Below are positions 23,814 to 35,230 of a DNA stretch of 64,000 nucleotides, piece by piece. A program made the position numbers and the translations under genes. Numbering within the stretch: position 1 is the stretch's first letter; each line of letters opens with the position of its first letter. The DNA is from Cavia porcellus (taxonomy: Eukaryota; Chordata; Mammalia; Rodentia; Caviidae), in assembly GCF_034190915.1 (NCBI RefSeq), contig NW_026947484.1:73363482-73427481 (forward strand), read 5' to 3'. The notes under the pieces were generated by a model. The model was not told the origin of the DNA, did not search any database, and saw only the letters and a program-made list of their open reading frames with translations.

Positions 23814-23828
23814 GCCACTTGGTGGCAT
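23814..23828 (-). promoter_or_regulatory. CTCF-like motif (reverse, one core mismatch)
   Basis: The - strand reads GCCACCAAGTGGCGG, a CTCF-type core with A in place of the central G. It is oriented toward the forward motif at 23759. The palindromic appearance (CCACTTGGTGG) means an E-box-like or other factor is also possible. Confidence 0.3.
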
Positions 23829-24414
23829 CTTTCCATTGCTTTCAACATGACCAACACACCCAGATTCATTTTGCATTCTGTCTCTCCTGTTTCTTGCTCT
23901 GTAGTTTGTCTTTGTCACCTAGTCTCCCTCATGCAATTCTAGTCATGTGCAGTGTTTTCTACAGAGAAGAGCTTTGATACATTACTGTATTTTGAATGAT
24001 ATTCCTGTGAAAATTTTTCATTCTAACGGTTTAAACTGTATTTTGCAGCAGGATTTTCCCTGTGTTCAAAGGAAGTGCATAGCTGTAGAGGACTGTTTGC
24101 AGTTTCTGGGACATTTTATATACATATGGATATGGGCAAAATATTTACTACAGCATGATGACGATGATGTTTTGGTTTTAAAGCTTTATCATTAGCATGG
24201 TGGCATCAAATTGCTGAATTATGTCATGACTCTATACAGAGACCTGCAAGCTGTACTCGCAGTTAAACTCAGGGCTCTTATACATTTTAAAATTTGTGAC
24301 AACTTCCTCTCATTTTTAAAAAATATTTAGGGTTAAAATATACAAGCACATCAAAGCTCCAGTTTAATTTAGATATTGGGTTTATAGTATTTGTAGGCAA
24401 TTAAACTTTTCAAA

Positions 24415-24449
24415 GTATATATATATATATATATTTTTTTTTTTTTTCT
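24415..24449. repeat. (TA)n microsatellite joined to a T-run
   Basis: About nine TA units run directly into a stretch of T interrupted by one C. Confidence 0.95.
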
Positions 24450-24754
24450 TGAGAGACTGGTAATTTTTCTTCTGCAAGCAGTTATATCCTCATCAACTGA
24501 GTCGACTTTATCTTTTGATAGAATTTTTGGTTGGTATTTTATAAAACAAAAGTTTTATAAGTGTGATGGCGATCACACTTTCAAGACTTTCTCCTAGAGC
24601 ACCTCAGAGATGCCCCCAATGAGCTGCTCTCTGCTAACAGCCTGAGACTGAAATGTACAAGTTTTGCAAGTGGTATTTTGATGTCAGAGTGGTATTCCAC
24701 CTGATACATTGTTTTCTTTACCTACTGCTTAAAAACAAGTCACAGAAAGCTCCT

Positions 24755-24900
24755 GATAATAACATGGTAGTTTTTATAATTAAAACGAGCATAAAGAACC
24801 CATCATTTCACACATAACAAAATGATTTGGCTACTGGAAATGGTTTGCCCAAATTCCCAATAACAGGAAAACCACATTTTGTAGGTGGCAATGACGCACG
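24755..24900. repeat. Unassigned direct repeat, copy B
   Basis: Partner of 22993-23138, same orientation, about 1.76 kb away. Copy B lacks three bases in the 'cattatagagc' region and is not followed by the minisatellite. The shared segment ends in a 'gca(a)..tg-cac' block. It could be two hits of one unrecognised interspersed repeat or a local duplication. Confidence 0.8.
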
Positions 24901-25027
24901 GCGGTGTCAAGGCAGAAGTGTGTGGGGATGGAGGCGGCTCCTAGCGTCAGAAAACAAAGCGAATTAGTAGAGATTGGGGCCCTTATGCTTCAAGGTTATC
25001 CCCTGCGACCTTTATTCCTCTAGCACT

Positions 25028-25135
25028 CACTTCTGAAAGGTGCTGCCCCCTTCCGGTAGTGCCACAGGCTGGAGAACAAACCTTCCACCCGTGGGCCCTT
25101 TTGGGCTCACGAAACAATAGCACCATTGTGCTTCG
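25028..25135 (-). mobile_element. MaLR LTR fragment, antisense
   Basis: The segment contains 'acttctgaaaggtgctgcc', 'ggtagtgccacaggctggagaacaaaccttccaccc' and 'gtgggcccttttgggctcac'. It parallels the antisense end of rodent MaLR LTRs ('aatagcgccatcagctggggaccaagccttcaacac...gggcctttgggggac'). Confidence 0.6.
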
Positions 25136-25769
25136 CTTCTTTCCTCTGAATGATCCATTAGCACTGACCCATTAGTACCTTGGAGAACACGAACTTCAAC
25201 TTCCACGAATACCATCAAACTATCTGCAATGTCCAAGTCGCTCGCTTCCTTTTATTCCCGAGTTTTGAGGATAGGTACAGTTCCGCCGTCCCAGTGCTGA
25301 TTCTTCACCTAATTTTTTTGTCCCAACTCTCCTGGGACCACTTATCTGGTGATTCCATTGCTTCTCCAAGACACCTGCGCCAGAAACGCACTTTGTGCGT
25401 TATCTTTCAGCCTTTTCCCTGACCCTACAGGTGCTGAGTTGATGTCTCTATTCATACTGCCTCTCGGGGAGAATCCTATCTTTCCTTCTTGCATTATTGT
25501 TTCTTGCTGATGTAATTTTAGATTCTTAGAGCTCAGTGTCTTAGTATCTAGGTTTTCTGCACTCTGGCATTTGAAATGAAGTTTGTATTTGGCTATGTTT
25601 TTAGCTTTATTAAATATTCTGAGAAGTAACCTTTCGGTAATCTATATTTGATCTGCACCACCCTAGAATTACAAGGCACACATGGAACCTGAAGAAGCTA
25701 AACTGGCAGCAGCTAACAACCATGTATTCAGAGAGCACCAATTAAAGTGCCTCACAACTAAATCTGCCT

Positions 25770-26260
25770 GAAATTAGAGGAGATAAATTAGAACTATGTG
25801 TATTTAAGGAGGCTGATTTTGCGATGGCAAAATAAATCCCATTGTTATTCATACCCTGAAAGTAAGTTGATATAATCGTGGGCAAATGCCAGTTAACGTT
25901 GTGAAACCTGTTATTTGTGCAAATAGCCATTAAAAAGGGCCAGTTCAACTCTGGGTGCTGTTTATTAACACCGTTGTTTGTATTTCTTTGCCTTCAAGGT
26001 ACAAATCTCCGTTCATTTTAGGTTATGGCCCAGACTGAAAGGCCTGGTTTCAAGCTCCTTGTGCTGAGTGCACAAAGAGGCAGCGCATTAAGTGATGTCA
26101 GTTAGTTTGTGTACACAGTGCACTTTCTGTTCTCTCATTCATTGATTCCATCCATTCATGAATGTGATCAGTTTCATATGCAGACTTGGCAACACACAAT
26201 TCCTTTCCTAACTGGTTTCTAAAATACAAATACTTTGAAAATTAAAAAAAAAATTAAAAC
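25770..26260. other. Repeat-free block; candidate conserved non-coding DNA
   Basis: I recognise no repeat, exon or low-complexity tract here. The block has clean, information-rich sequence with several homeodomain-type and ATF/CRE-like cores (for example 'attagagg', 'aagtgatgtcagt'). Conservation cannot be judged from one sequence. Confidence 0.25.
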
Positions 26261-26859
26261 CATATCAATTCCCAAGGAAAAGAATAAAACACTCTCATAA
26301 AACTATGTGCTGTTAGAACTACTCTTCCATCTGATTACTTTTCTGCCTGCTGTTTAATCACAAAAGAAATATTAGGCCACCAGATAACCCAAAAGTTCGT
26401 TCTTCACCTCCATCTGAGTCCTTGAATGTAATTCTTAACGTTTTAAAACAATATTTAAAATACCAATCGTACTCCAATCCTTTTTTCATCCACTGATGAT
26501 TTTGGATTTCAATTCACCAAGAACATAAAAACCAGTCTTCGTTACCTTGATTAAAACTATCATTAACCTCTTTCCCACTCAAGGCCCTTCTGTTCTTCCC
26601 CAGCCGGGCCGGCTCATGCTCCCTTTCCCACTGTTGGCTGCACCGCCCTCCCCACATTGATGTCTGTTTCTAGCTTCTGAGCTATCATCTTCTAGCTGCC
26701 CTGGGTAGAACCACGAAAGCCATCGCTGGCTCTTTTCTCGGGCCGCTTATTTAGGGTTTAGGCTTTCTGTTCATTTAGCTGCTTTAGTGTTCTTTTATTT
26801 AGTTCTTTCTGTATCTGTCACTGCTGACCCGGTAAATCCCACCTCCCTTGTTTGCTCTC

Positions 26860-27475
26860 CTTTCTCGCTCAGCTAAATTTTTAAAACAATTGAGATTATG
26901 TTACCCCCGGCCCAAGAATATCCATTCAGTGCCTGCCCAGGATCTGAAGTATAAATTTCAGATTTCATTACATTTGCTTCATTCTTCTCCTTGGTCTGGG
27001 GAAAAAAAAAAAAAAAAGCAAACAAACAACAAAACCTTTCCCAACATTTCTTCCAGAATATTCTTTGGTTTTCCCACCTTGGACTCGCCTGGGCCTTACT
27101 AGTTGCTGACATCATCATGATTGTCTCACCTGTGCTTGTGTTGTTCAAGCAAACCCAGCACATCCTCCTGACCTCTCAGAACCGCTAAGATCCTGTTCAA
27201 CTTTCAAGACCACTTTTGAACGCTCTCTGAATTGTCACAGCCTCTTTCTCTTAATCTGCAAGTCAGAATTAACCAAACATGCTCTGTGCTACTCCATAAA
27301 TCCTTTCTATTGCAATCAGATGACTGCGTTTATCCTGCTTTTTAAATTGTAACCAGGGCTTCATTGGCATTCTCTCTATTAGACAATATATGTCTGTCTT
27401 ACTTTCTTGCCGTGAGCTCTTAGCAAAGTGTTATATATGTCAGAGCCCAGTAACATTCGCTGGAGTGAAATTACC
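26860..27475 (+). mobile_element. LINE-2 3' region, sense, with internal A-run
   Basis: The block has the typical L2 3' order: 'ccattcagtgcctgcccagg', 'cctcctgacctctcagaaccgctaagatcctgttcaactttcaagaccac', 'cctctttctcttaatctgcaag', 'gacaatatatgtctgtctta', 'gagctcttagcaaag' and 'gagcccagtaacattcgctggagtgaa'. An A-run at 27001-27017 with a following 'caaacaaacaac' interrupts it. Confidence 0.65.
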
Positions 27476-27689
27476 TGTTATTCTTAGTTTGACTTATGTT
27501 ATTGTGTGATCTTTATAATTTTGTAGAATTTTTAAGGAAAAACAAAGTAGAGTGCAGAGTTTTCTAGCACTCATTGTGATAGTTGGCTACAAATGAGTTT
27601 TTGATAGGTTTTAATTCCTTAACTCCTCCAGGACTATGAGTAGGCCTGGGGTAATTTAGGAGATCACCCCAAAATATTACTAGGGCCTG

Positions 27690-27830
27690 TGTCCACTGCA
27701 TTTGAACAAAGGCTGCAGAGCAAGCAAGAGGCTACGTAAGGATACCAGAGTGGAAATCCTGCTCCGTCATTCACTATTTTTGAGTTGCAAATTCCTGAGC
27801 CTAAACCTTCAGAGTCTTAGTTTTATATTT
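27690..27830 (+). mobile_element. Possible MIR, sense, very diverged
   Basis: The spacing of 'gagtggaaatcctgctccgtcattcac', 'gagttgcaaattcctgagcct' and 'cagagtcttagtttt' resembles the MIR core ('ttcgaatcccggctctgccactt', 'ttgggcaagttact', 'cctcagtttcc'). Substitution is very high. Confidence 0.4.
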
Positions 27831-28359
27831 ACTCTCAGATTAAAGCAACCTCTTTCCCAGGTCCCAGGCATTAGGGAACTCTGCTCTGGGCTCCCTCTGG
27901 CTGCATATTTTCTCTCAGGGCATGGATTTCATGCGACTAGAGGGAGGTGCTCACCTGCAGCCTGTATCTCTTCTTTGAGAACCAGCCCTGGGTTCCTGGG
28001 TGCTTCTATCCCAGCTACCTTGGATCCATGTGCAGAATCTCCCTGAATCTCTCTCCTTAGCTTTCTTTCCTGTGATTAGACCACAGGCACACAGTGGTAT
28101 CTTGGGGTAATGTTTAAGGTGGTATGGCCTGAGTTAAGACCTGTGACCTGGAGGTCCTCTACCTGGGTGTGGAATGCCTCTCACAGCATGGTGAGTGACA
28201 AAAGGCAGGTGGGCTAGGATAGCTGGGTATGAAATAATAGTGTTCATGTCTCTAGGGTGATGTCTGAGATCTAGGGAATTCAATAATTTAAATTCAAATC
28301 TGAATTTATATGTTTTTGTGAATATTGCCAAGATGAGAATAGAGTATATAAATAGTTAA

Positions 28360-28681
28360 ATTCTTATAGTCTGAGTTCTGCCTCTGTAGATTTAACCAAC
28401 TTGGATGGAAAATAATTTTTAAAAATTGTGCATTTTAAACATAAATAGACTTTCTATTGTCATTATTCCTCAAACAGTCCAATACAATAAGAATTTCATA
28501 GTATTTATATTATATTAGATGCTGTAAGGAATCTAGAGATGATTTTAGGAATACCAGAGGATATATGTAATTTATATGCAAATATTACACCATATTTGAT
28601 GAAAAATTTAAGCATTCTTCAATTTTTGTATCTGTAGAGGGCCTGGAACCATTAACCATAGATACCAAAGGCAGCTGTATT
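28360..28681. mobile_element. MER2 (Tigger-type) DNA transposon, near complete
   Basis: MER2 is a non-autonomous derivative of Tigger elements (Tc1/mariner-class), mobilised in trans by a Tigger transposase. The copy shows 'gttctgcctctgtagatttaaccaac', 'cattattcctcaaacagtcc', 'gaatctagagatgatttta', 'aatttatatgcaaatatta' and the terminal block 'ttgtatctgtagagggcctggaacca...gataccaaaggcagctgta'. That is the MER2 order from near one terminal inverted repeat to the other. About 320 bases survive. Flanking TA dinucleotides cannot be read with certainty because the left end is eroded. Confidence 0.88.
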
Positions 28682-28959
28682 TAGAGTATATATTTTATTA
28701 AGAGTTCATTAGTGTGGGTTTTGATTTTGAAGACCTAAGACAAGGTGACTCTATATTTGTCTTTTACCCTAAGCCCTGCATATATCATTGATCATATAAT
28801 TGATATAATTAGCATTTCTTACCCTTATAGTCTTCAAGTATAGAAAAATTATGCTAAGGTGGTCATAGCACATTGTTGTTTTCAGTAAGTAATCAATAAA
28901 TACAAGATCTTTCATTCATAATAATTTATTACCATATTTTTTCAAATTATGTAGTATTA

Positions 28960-29110
28960 ACAGCATGTCAAGCATGATTTCATGTGAAATATATACATTT
29001 CTCCTCTCATGAAGGTTACTTCTTAAACAAAGAGACAATAAAGACTTGAATATGTGAGAAAATGCTAAAAGCAATTTTAAAAGATCAAATCATGTGCTAT
29101 AGTTGGACAC
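28960..29110 (-). mobile_element. L2-like repeat, first half (interrupted)
   Basis: The series 'catgtcaagcatgatttcatgtg', 'ctcatgaaggttacttctta' and 'aaagagacaataaagacttgaa' parallels the antisense L2-type block with 'catggagcttacattct...gacagacaataaac'. The element seems to resume at 29575 after a MaLR LTR. Confidence 0.45.
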
Positions 29111-29164
29111 AGAAGCACCATCCGCTCAGAAAGATACTTTCTCAGAGAGTTAAATACAGATGAC

Positions 29165-29570
29165 CGTCCTAGTCACCTTCCTGTCACTATAACAAATGCC
29201 TGAGATAATCCATACATAAAGCGAGAAGATTGATTTGGACTCATGGTGTTCGAGGTTTCAGTCCACAGTCATTGGCAGTGCTGGTTTTGGGCCCATGAGT
29301 AGACAGTGTGTCCTTGTAGAACACGCGAGGGAATAAAAACAGTCATGAATACAAGCGAGACAGAGGGAGATGAGGGTCCTACGGTCCCCTGAGGCAGACC
29401 TTCCTGTGATTCCAGTCTCCCACTAGGGCTCACTGCCTCAAGTTTCCACAGTTTCTTAACAGCAAAGGAGCAGGGCTGTATTTAACTCATGGCCTTTCGA
29501 GGCCACCCCATGTCCAGACTCTAGCAGTGACAGTGGCTCCACATGCAGCCTGGAGCAGTTTGACCTCTCA
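29165..29570 (-). mobile_element. Rodent-type MaLR LTR, antisense
   Basis: It begins 'gtcctagtcaccttcctgtcactataacaaatgcctgagataatcca', continues 'catggtgttcgaggtttcagtccacag' and ends with 'ctcatggcctttcgaggccacccca'. This is the reverse complement of a MaLR solo LTR. It lies between two L2-like halves, so it inserted into that older repeat. There is no internal retroviral sequence beside it. Confidence 0.75.
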
Positions 29571-29574
29571 CAGG

Positions 29575-29795
29575 GGAAACAGGGGCAAGGGCTATTTTCA
29601 CTTGGGAGACAAAGCTAATCTGTTTCTTTGAGGTGATGGGATGTTACCGGAGGTTTAAAGCAGGAGATTGATATGATCTCACCTACTCTTTTCAAAGCTT
29701 GATTTGGTTGTAGTATGGAGAACGGATGGTGAAAACTGATCAAGACAATAATGAATGATAACCGGAAGAAGACAGGAGGGCAATTCATGAGGTCT
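29575..29795 (-). mobile_element. L2-like repeat, second half
   Basis: The run 'gcaggagattgatatgatctcacctactc' followed by 'gatttggttgtagtatggagaacggatgg' corresponds to a widespread old mammalian block containing 'gagtgacatgatctgactt...ggctgctgtgtggagaatagactg'. The family assignment is tentative. Confidence 0.45.
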
Positions 29796-30879
29796 GCAGA
29801 ATATGCAGGCGAGGAATGTTTGCCACAGTGCTGGCAGCAAGCGTCATAGTAGCAGGAGTGGTGTTAATAATTACAAGTCACGTCGAAAATAATACCAGTA
29901 AGAATGGTGACATGAATAATAATAATAAAGAGACCTATGTTTCATTGCTGAATCTTGAAGTGAATATCATAGAGGCAGATATTTACAGAGGCATTCCTTG
30001 CATCAAGAACTAAATTTCTTCCTTGGCATTTTATTTTGTTAAGAAAAATCAAGCCTAAGCATTTCATTTTCCCCCGGTTAATCTGGGAAGGACTGAGATT
30101 TTTCAGAGTGGTGCTGTGAGGTTACACTGGGTGTGTGACTTCAGAAAATAGACATTTCCTCAGTTAACGGAGTGCAGAAGCTGGGTCTGGATTAGGGAGG
30201 TGTCTGGCTTCCTTGTGGGTTCTCCTATGTCACAGCCACGTGCTGTGCACAATCCAGTACCCAGTACTACTGAAGGACAAAGGAAATTTATGCCTAAGGT
30301 AATTGCTTTCCACATCTGTCTGATGAAAAAAAATTAAAGCTGTAAGAGGTAGTGATTTCCCAAGCCAGCTCATATGCAAATATGAGTGATGTTTTTGTCT
30401 TAAAATCGCCTTCCAAAAGCAATAAAATATCTGAGTCATTCTGAGTTTCTGTGCCCAGCCGGCATAATGGGCATCGCTGTTGGATGTTGGATGTCTAATA
30501 AAATGAATCTTGCATAGTCATGTGAACATGATTTTCTCCTTGAATATTTTAAATCATTACTAATTTGAACAAGATCTAATTTAGATTCTTTCTTAAATGT
30601 TTGATTTCAGATTGAGTCTGCATATGTCACTCAGTGTATTTCTGTCATCTCAGTTTTTCACAAGATTTTAGAGTTTATAACATTGCCAGTCGCTAAACTT
30701 ATAAAGCACTAATATATTTCATGATAAAATTCCAATATATTACATAGAAATTACTGTAATATAGAGATACAGATTTTAATTGATTTATTTTTTATTTGTT
30801 GACCAATTGAAGGTTTGGCCAGGCAAGGTTAAGAAAAGACTACCAGGACTCAAGTTATGATCAAGCAATACAGTGAATG

Positions 30880-31125
30880 TTTACATTTTTAAAAATTCAT
30901 TGCAATAAATGGTATATTGCGATTAACCCTGCTCAGAACACTGCCCTCGCTTTGAACACACTTGCCATTCTCTGAAGAAGTTCCCGAAGTCCTCTTTTCG
31001 AGTGTTTCAGTTATGCTGTCATGGTTCCCTCATGTCGTGAATCAACTTAAAACAATTACCTTTCACGATCACTTTAACTTTGGGGAAGAGCCAGCAGTCT
31101 CATGATGGCAGAGCCTGGGAGTAAG
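30880..31125 (-). mobile_element. Mariner transposase C-terminal relic, antisense
   Basis: The - strand reads Y-S-Q-A-L-P-S, a stop, D-C-W-L-F-P-K-V-K, then K-G-N-C-F-K, and after a frame change E-D-F-G-N-F-F-R-E-W-Q-V-C. These correspond to the mariner 'Y-S-P-D-L-A-P-S-D-x-W-L-F-P-K' and 'E-D-F-Q-x-C-F-x-x-W' motifs. The final catalytic Asp of the mariner DDD triad lies in this first motif in the family. The frame is broken by stops and indels. Confidence 0.8.
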
Positions 31126-31189
31126 GTGAATTTTTATTTGTCAGAAAGCTGCAAACATTTGCTCAGTGAGGCATGATCAAAACATATGA

Positions 31190-31300
31190 CAAATGTTTAA
31201 ATTTAAAAACACATTGCCGTTAATCTCCCTTAAAATACTCCCTTTCACTTCAGATACACTGATGCCATTATTCTGGCAATGTGTCTATTATTTTTATAAA
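31190..31300 (-). mobile_element. Second mariner C-terminus, antisense
   Basis: The - strand frame reads W-H-Q-C-I, one TGA, then S-E-R-E-Y-F-K-G-D followed by a TAA stop. This is the authentic end of a mariner transposase. Because 30880-31125 already carries its own C-terminal part, this is another copy or a duplicated end. It resembles 20075-20140 closely ('attaatctccttt-aaatactc-ct'). Confidence 0.7.
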
Positions 31301-32049
31301 TTTTTAAAATTTATAGTTACCACATTTTTTTATTGCCCTTATACAATAGGAGTTAAGAAGAGCCAAAGGAAGAGAAACTCTGGCAGCTCTGCCAGTCCGA
31401 GCACTAGAGAAGAGTTTACATTTAAAAGCTTAATACAAGAGAGCTGATGAGTGTGTGGTTACCTGTGGTTCAAGGTCTGTTTGAAGGATGCTGCATTTGG
31501 ATGAAGCAAACTATTGTGCTTTTAATGGAAAGCTCTACAAACAGGAGATAATTGTGAGTGTTTTCCTTTATTTTGATTTCTCTTGGAAAACAAACAATTC
31601 ATAGCCTTTTAAAACCTTCTTCTGCCTTTGGAAAGCAAGGACATAATTTCAAAGGACATAATGTTCATAAAAGGTCTCATGATAACTATGATAAAAAGCA
31701 AAATCTACCTGGCAAAAAATATTCAGGATAGAAACTTTGGCATCCTGCGAGGAGTCAAACAGTTCAATTAAAATTTCATCCCTGTCATGACCTAAATACC
31801 ACTCTATGACTTCTTTTTGGCAGACTAACACTAAAATGGATAGACTGCAGTCTCTTCTATTTTGTTTGACCTTCCCAGTTGTTAGTATTTCTCTCGGTTC
31901 TCTCTGCCCCACAACCTCCCTTCCCTCTAAAACTGTTCCTGCAAAGGAACAATTTACAGTCAAAACACAGACTTGCATAAAAGATGTTAAACTGAGTAAA
32001 GCCATGTGGTAATAAAGTTAACTAAGAGTCATGGCTAATGTTACAGTAC

Positions 32050-32168
32050 ATTCAGTCTTTTATCCATGGAAGACAATACTAGACAGGGGCTAACTCTGGT
32101 AAATGGGCACCATAGATAAAGATGACTATCACACAGTTCCTGCCTTCTGGGAACTTGTAATCTAGTCC
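32050..32168 (-). mobile_element. L2-like fragment, antisense
   Basis: The segment 'gataaagatgactatcacacagttcctgccttctgggaacttgtaatctagtcc' follows the antisense L2-type block 'gatacaaagatgaatgagacacagtccctgcc...gagcttacagtctag'. Confidence 0.55.
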
Positions 32169-32169
32169 A

Positions 32170-34400
32170 TTTGTCTTCTTCTGATGGCTGTCTTGAAGAT
32201 TATAACAATAATGTAAAATGCATCCCAAAGAACAAAAATGATTATTCAGTAATCAAGAAGAAAAATGTCTTTAACTTTATAAAATATAATTTCAACAGCA
32301 TATCTGGCATAGACACAAAAAATCCTACATATCTAGTTCCATGGGGGGAAAGAATCTTCACATCTATGTGGTAAATTTTAAAATGAGTGAAATTATTCCC
32401 CTGAGTCATATTTAGATGCTATAAAGGTCTTCTAAATTAGTCCTTGACAAAAGAATAAAACATTTCTAGTAAATAAAATGCATATGTAGAAAATGTTATG
32501 AATAGATTCTATACACTGCCCCAATTAATTTGATTTTCTAAATATAAGGAAAAGTCTTGTTTTTTTTTTAAAGTCTTACATAGGCAAACCAATCTTTGAA
32601 AGTTCTAATTCAGTAGATTACCATAATATAAGTTAGTTTTATTGCACAAGTTTAAAGTTTTGTTTACTAAAGAACTTGAAATAGATAAAATGTATAGAAA
32701 TATGATTCCTATGTCTCTGCTTAATGGAAGAAAAAGCCATCAATAAATTGGTTATTCTCAGGCATGCATAGTGTGTTACCATTCTAAGGAATAAATAGTA
32801 CATAGGATTTATTATCGAGTTATTGTCCAAGACTGTATCAAAAGAAACAAGCAAATATTCCCTGTAACTAATATAACTCCTGCTTTGAGTTCATGGGTCT
32901 TGAGGTAGACAAGCAGTTTTACATTAAAAATTTGCTACTAGTTTTAGTGAATTTTACTGTTTTAAAAATATTCTTTTGATAATTTTGAAGGACAAATTAA
33001 TGGATCAATGTGGTAGTGTATTTTTCTATAGAATACTCAACTATAGATCGTGTAACTTACACTTTAGGAATTCAGAAATGCTCTAGAATATTTAAATTGT
33101 AAGAATGATGTGAACAGATTTTCAAAGCACATCAGTAATGGGTTAGCGCAGCTAAATTTTACAGCATGCAAAGTTAAACATTTCACTTTTGGGTTCCTAA
33201 AATCTGATTTTTTTCTTTAAAGGAAGGGGGTAAGGAAGGCTGTCTCAAAACAGATGCACTTGACCTGACATGGTCATGTGCCCCTTTGGAATATTCCAGC
33301 TTTAGGCATTTGAAATCACATTGTGTTTTGGTGATCACAGGTTTGGCTGGTAGAAGGCATTGTCAAAGAGAGTATCAATGCCTCTTAGAACACAGGCTGG
33401 TAATCTTTTAAGATTATTGATCTTGAGACATATTAAGGGGGAAAATCCAATTATCTCCTACTATGGAGTAAAGTGGTTGTGTGTGAGGATTTGAGAAGCA
33501 CCAAGGGATCTCTTTTACCCTCAAAAGCACCTCTATATTTTCTTGGCAAACGTCACATGGTCTCATTGCTTAAGCGTCTACTAGTTAGAGAAACATTAAA
33601 TTTTAAATGCTCCTTTAACACATAAATGGCCCTGGAAGGATAAAAATGAAATTTTAAATTTTATAAGGAAGGTATTTAACCATAGAACTCCAGAAAGAGG
33701 GCGCCCTAACTCAGTAGATATGGATGAAGGGGCTAAAGCTCACTTCGGAGCAGTGGGGACTTCAGAGGAAAGGTCTGGAGTGATAAAGAGATGACCATGT
33801 TTAACTAAGGGCTCCACAAAATAAATAACGACACTATGGCCTGGTTTGACCATGAACTTGTGTCTTAAAGTTGTGTTTATGACTTGCCTTACACTGAATT
33901 ACTTTACAGGCCCACAGTTTGCTTACTACATTAAAAAAAAAATACAGTGCATGACACAAAAAGGAAGTCCTGAAGCATTTTGTAAGTTTGATCCCAGGTA
34001 TACGTAATATCTCAGAGTAAAAAATTATTTTCTGCCTGCATGAAGTAATTTTGGAAAAGATACAGAAGCAGTATACCTCAACAGACAGCCCTTCGCAAAC
34101 CTAGGAACTTGAAATTTTTACCATTGAGCATGGGAAAACATATCCAGATTGGACCCATTTGTGTGCTTCACTGTTAAATGCTGAAGATGTAATAACTGAA
34201 TCTCAGAGTCCTGCATCTCAGAAAAACAAACGTTTAACTGGCAATTCCCAATGCAATTACAGCAATTTACTGAAATTATATCCTCAGAGCAGCAAATGTA
34301 TCCTGTTAGTGATTAGAAACCATCGAACACATAGCCATAAAATATAGACCTTTATTCCTCTTGCACTGTTCCATCTGCTGGTCTGAATGTTCAAATTATA
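32170..34400. other. Unassigned AT-rich stretch
   Basis: No gene or clear repeat. Several short frames, for example 34159-34347, have no recognisable domain. The short GC-richer segment 33685-33790 ('agagggcgccctaac') is compositionally distinct and unexplained. Confidence 0.45.
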
Positions 34401-34404
34401 ATTG

Positions 34405-34800
34405 ATAGAGTCATTTATTCAACAAATAAATATATTAGTTACTATACCTTGCGTCACTGGGGGGATATCCTGAATAGAATAAACCCTCTAATATAATGGA
34501 TCTCCTAGTCTAAGATGGAAGACAGATAATAAAGAGTTAAAAGATAACATGACAAATGGAACAGCTTGAATGGCTGGTCACGGAGTCTGAGCTGAGTCCT
34601 GAATAAGAGAGTGGACCCACCACACTGAGGTACAGCCCAGAGGGACAAAGAGAGCCTATTAGCTCTAGATCAGGCAAAAGTCCTTTAGGCATCAGGCCTG
34701 GCGTATGGGAGCAGAGCTGGTGGAACGAGGTGCTATTAGGTTGGAGCCAGAGAAGCTAGCCCTGACTTGAGAACTTTCTCTTTGAAGCCATGACATGTAT
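34405..34800 (-). mobile_element. L2-like repeat, antisense
   Basis: It begins 'agtcatttattcaacaaata' and continues 'agtctaagatggaagacagataataaa', 'ctgagctgagtcctgaataag' and 'ctggtggaacgaggtgc...ggagccagagaag'. This is the same ancient repeat layout seen at 28.96-29.8 and 59.48-59.72 kb. Confidence 0.5.
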
Positions 34801-35039
34801 GCAGACAAATGCAGCATATTGACTTGTTCAGGATTCGTGAATGGGTATGTGGAATTCCCGAGTAGGCAGTTTGAACACAAGTCCAAGGATAAAGGACATC
34901 TTTTGTGAAGAAGGTGTCTACCAGGTGAGCATGGTCTGCATTGAATCCCTTCCCAGCCCACATGTTGCAGTCCTGTGTAGCACCTCAGAGGATGCTTGTA
35001 TTGGAAACCAGGTCTTCAAAGCCAGGGAAGTTAAAATGT

Positions 35040-35230
35040 GAATGTGAGGTAGGCCCTGACACAGTGGGACTGCTCTCCTTAGAGCAGGAGATTAAGACAC
35101 CGGCATGCACAAAAGGAAGATTTGTGAAGACACAGGGAGAGGACAGCCATACCCAAGCCAAGGAGGGGGTCCTCCAAGGATGCTAACATGGCCTGCACCT
35201 TGATCTTCAACTTCCACTCTTCAGAAACAC
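35040..35230 (+). mobile_element. MLT1-like MaLR LTR fragment, sense
   Basis: The order 'gatttgtgaagacacagggagaggacagccatacccaagccaaggag' then 'ggcctgcaccttgatcttcaacttcca' and 'cagaaac' matches the MLT1 LTR ('tgtgaagacacaggga-aagacggccatctacaagccaaggag', 'caccttgatcttggacttccagcctcc'). Confidence 0.7.

Noticed and set aside
33690..33712. CTCF-like 'agagggcgccc' core
   Set aside because: The left half of the motif does not match the consensus.
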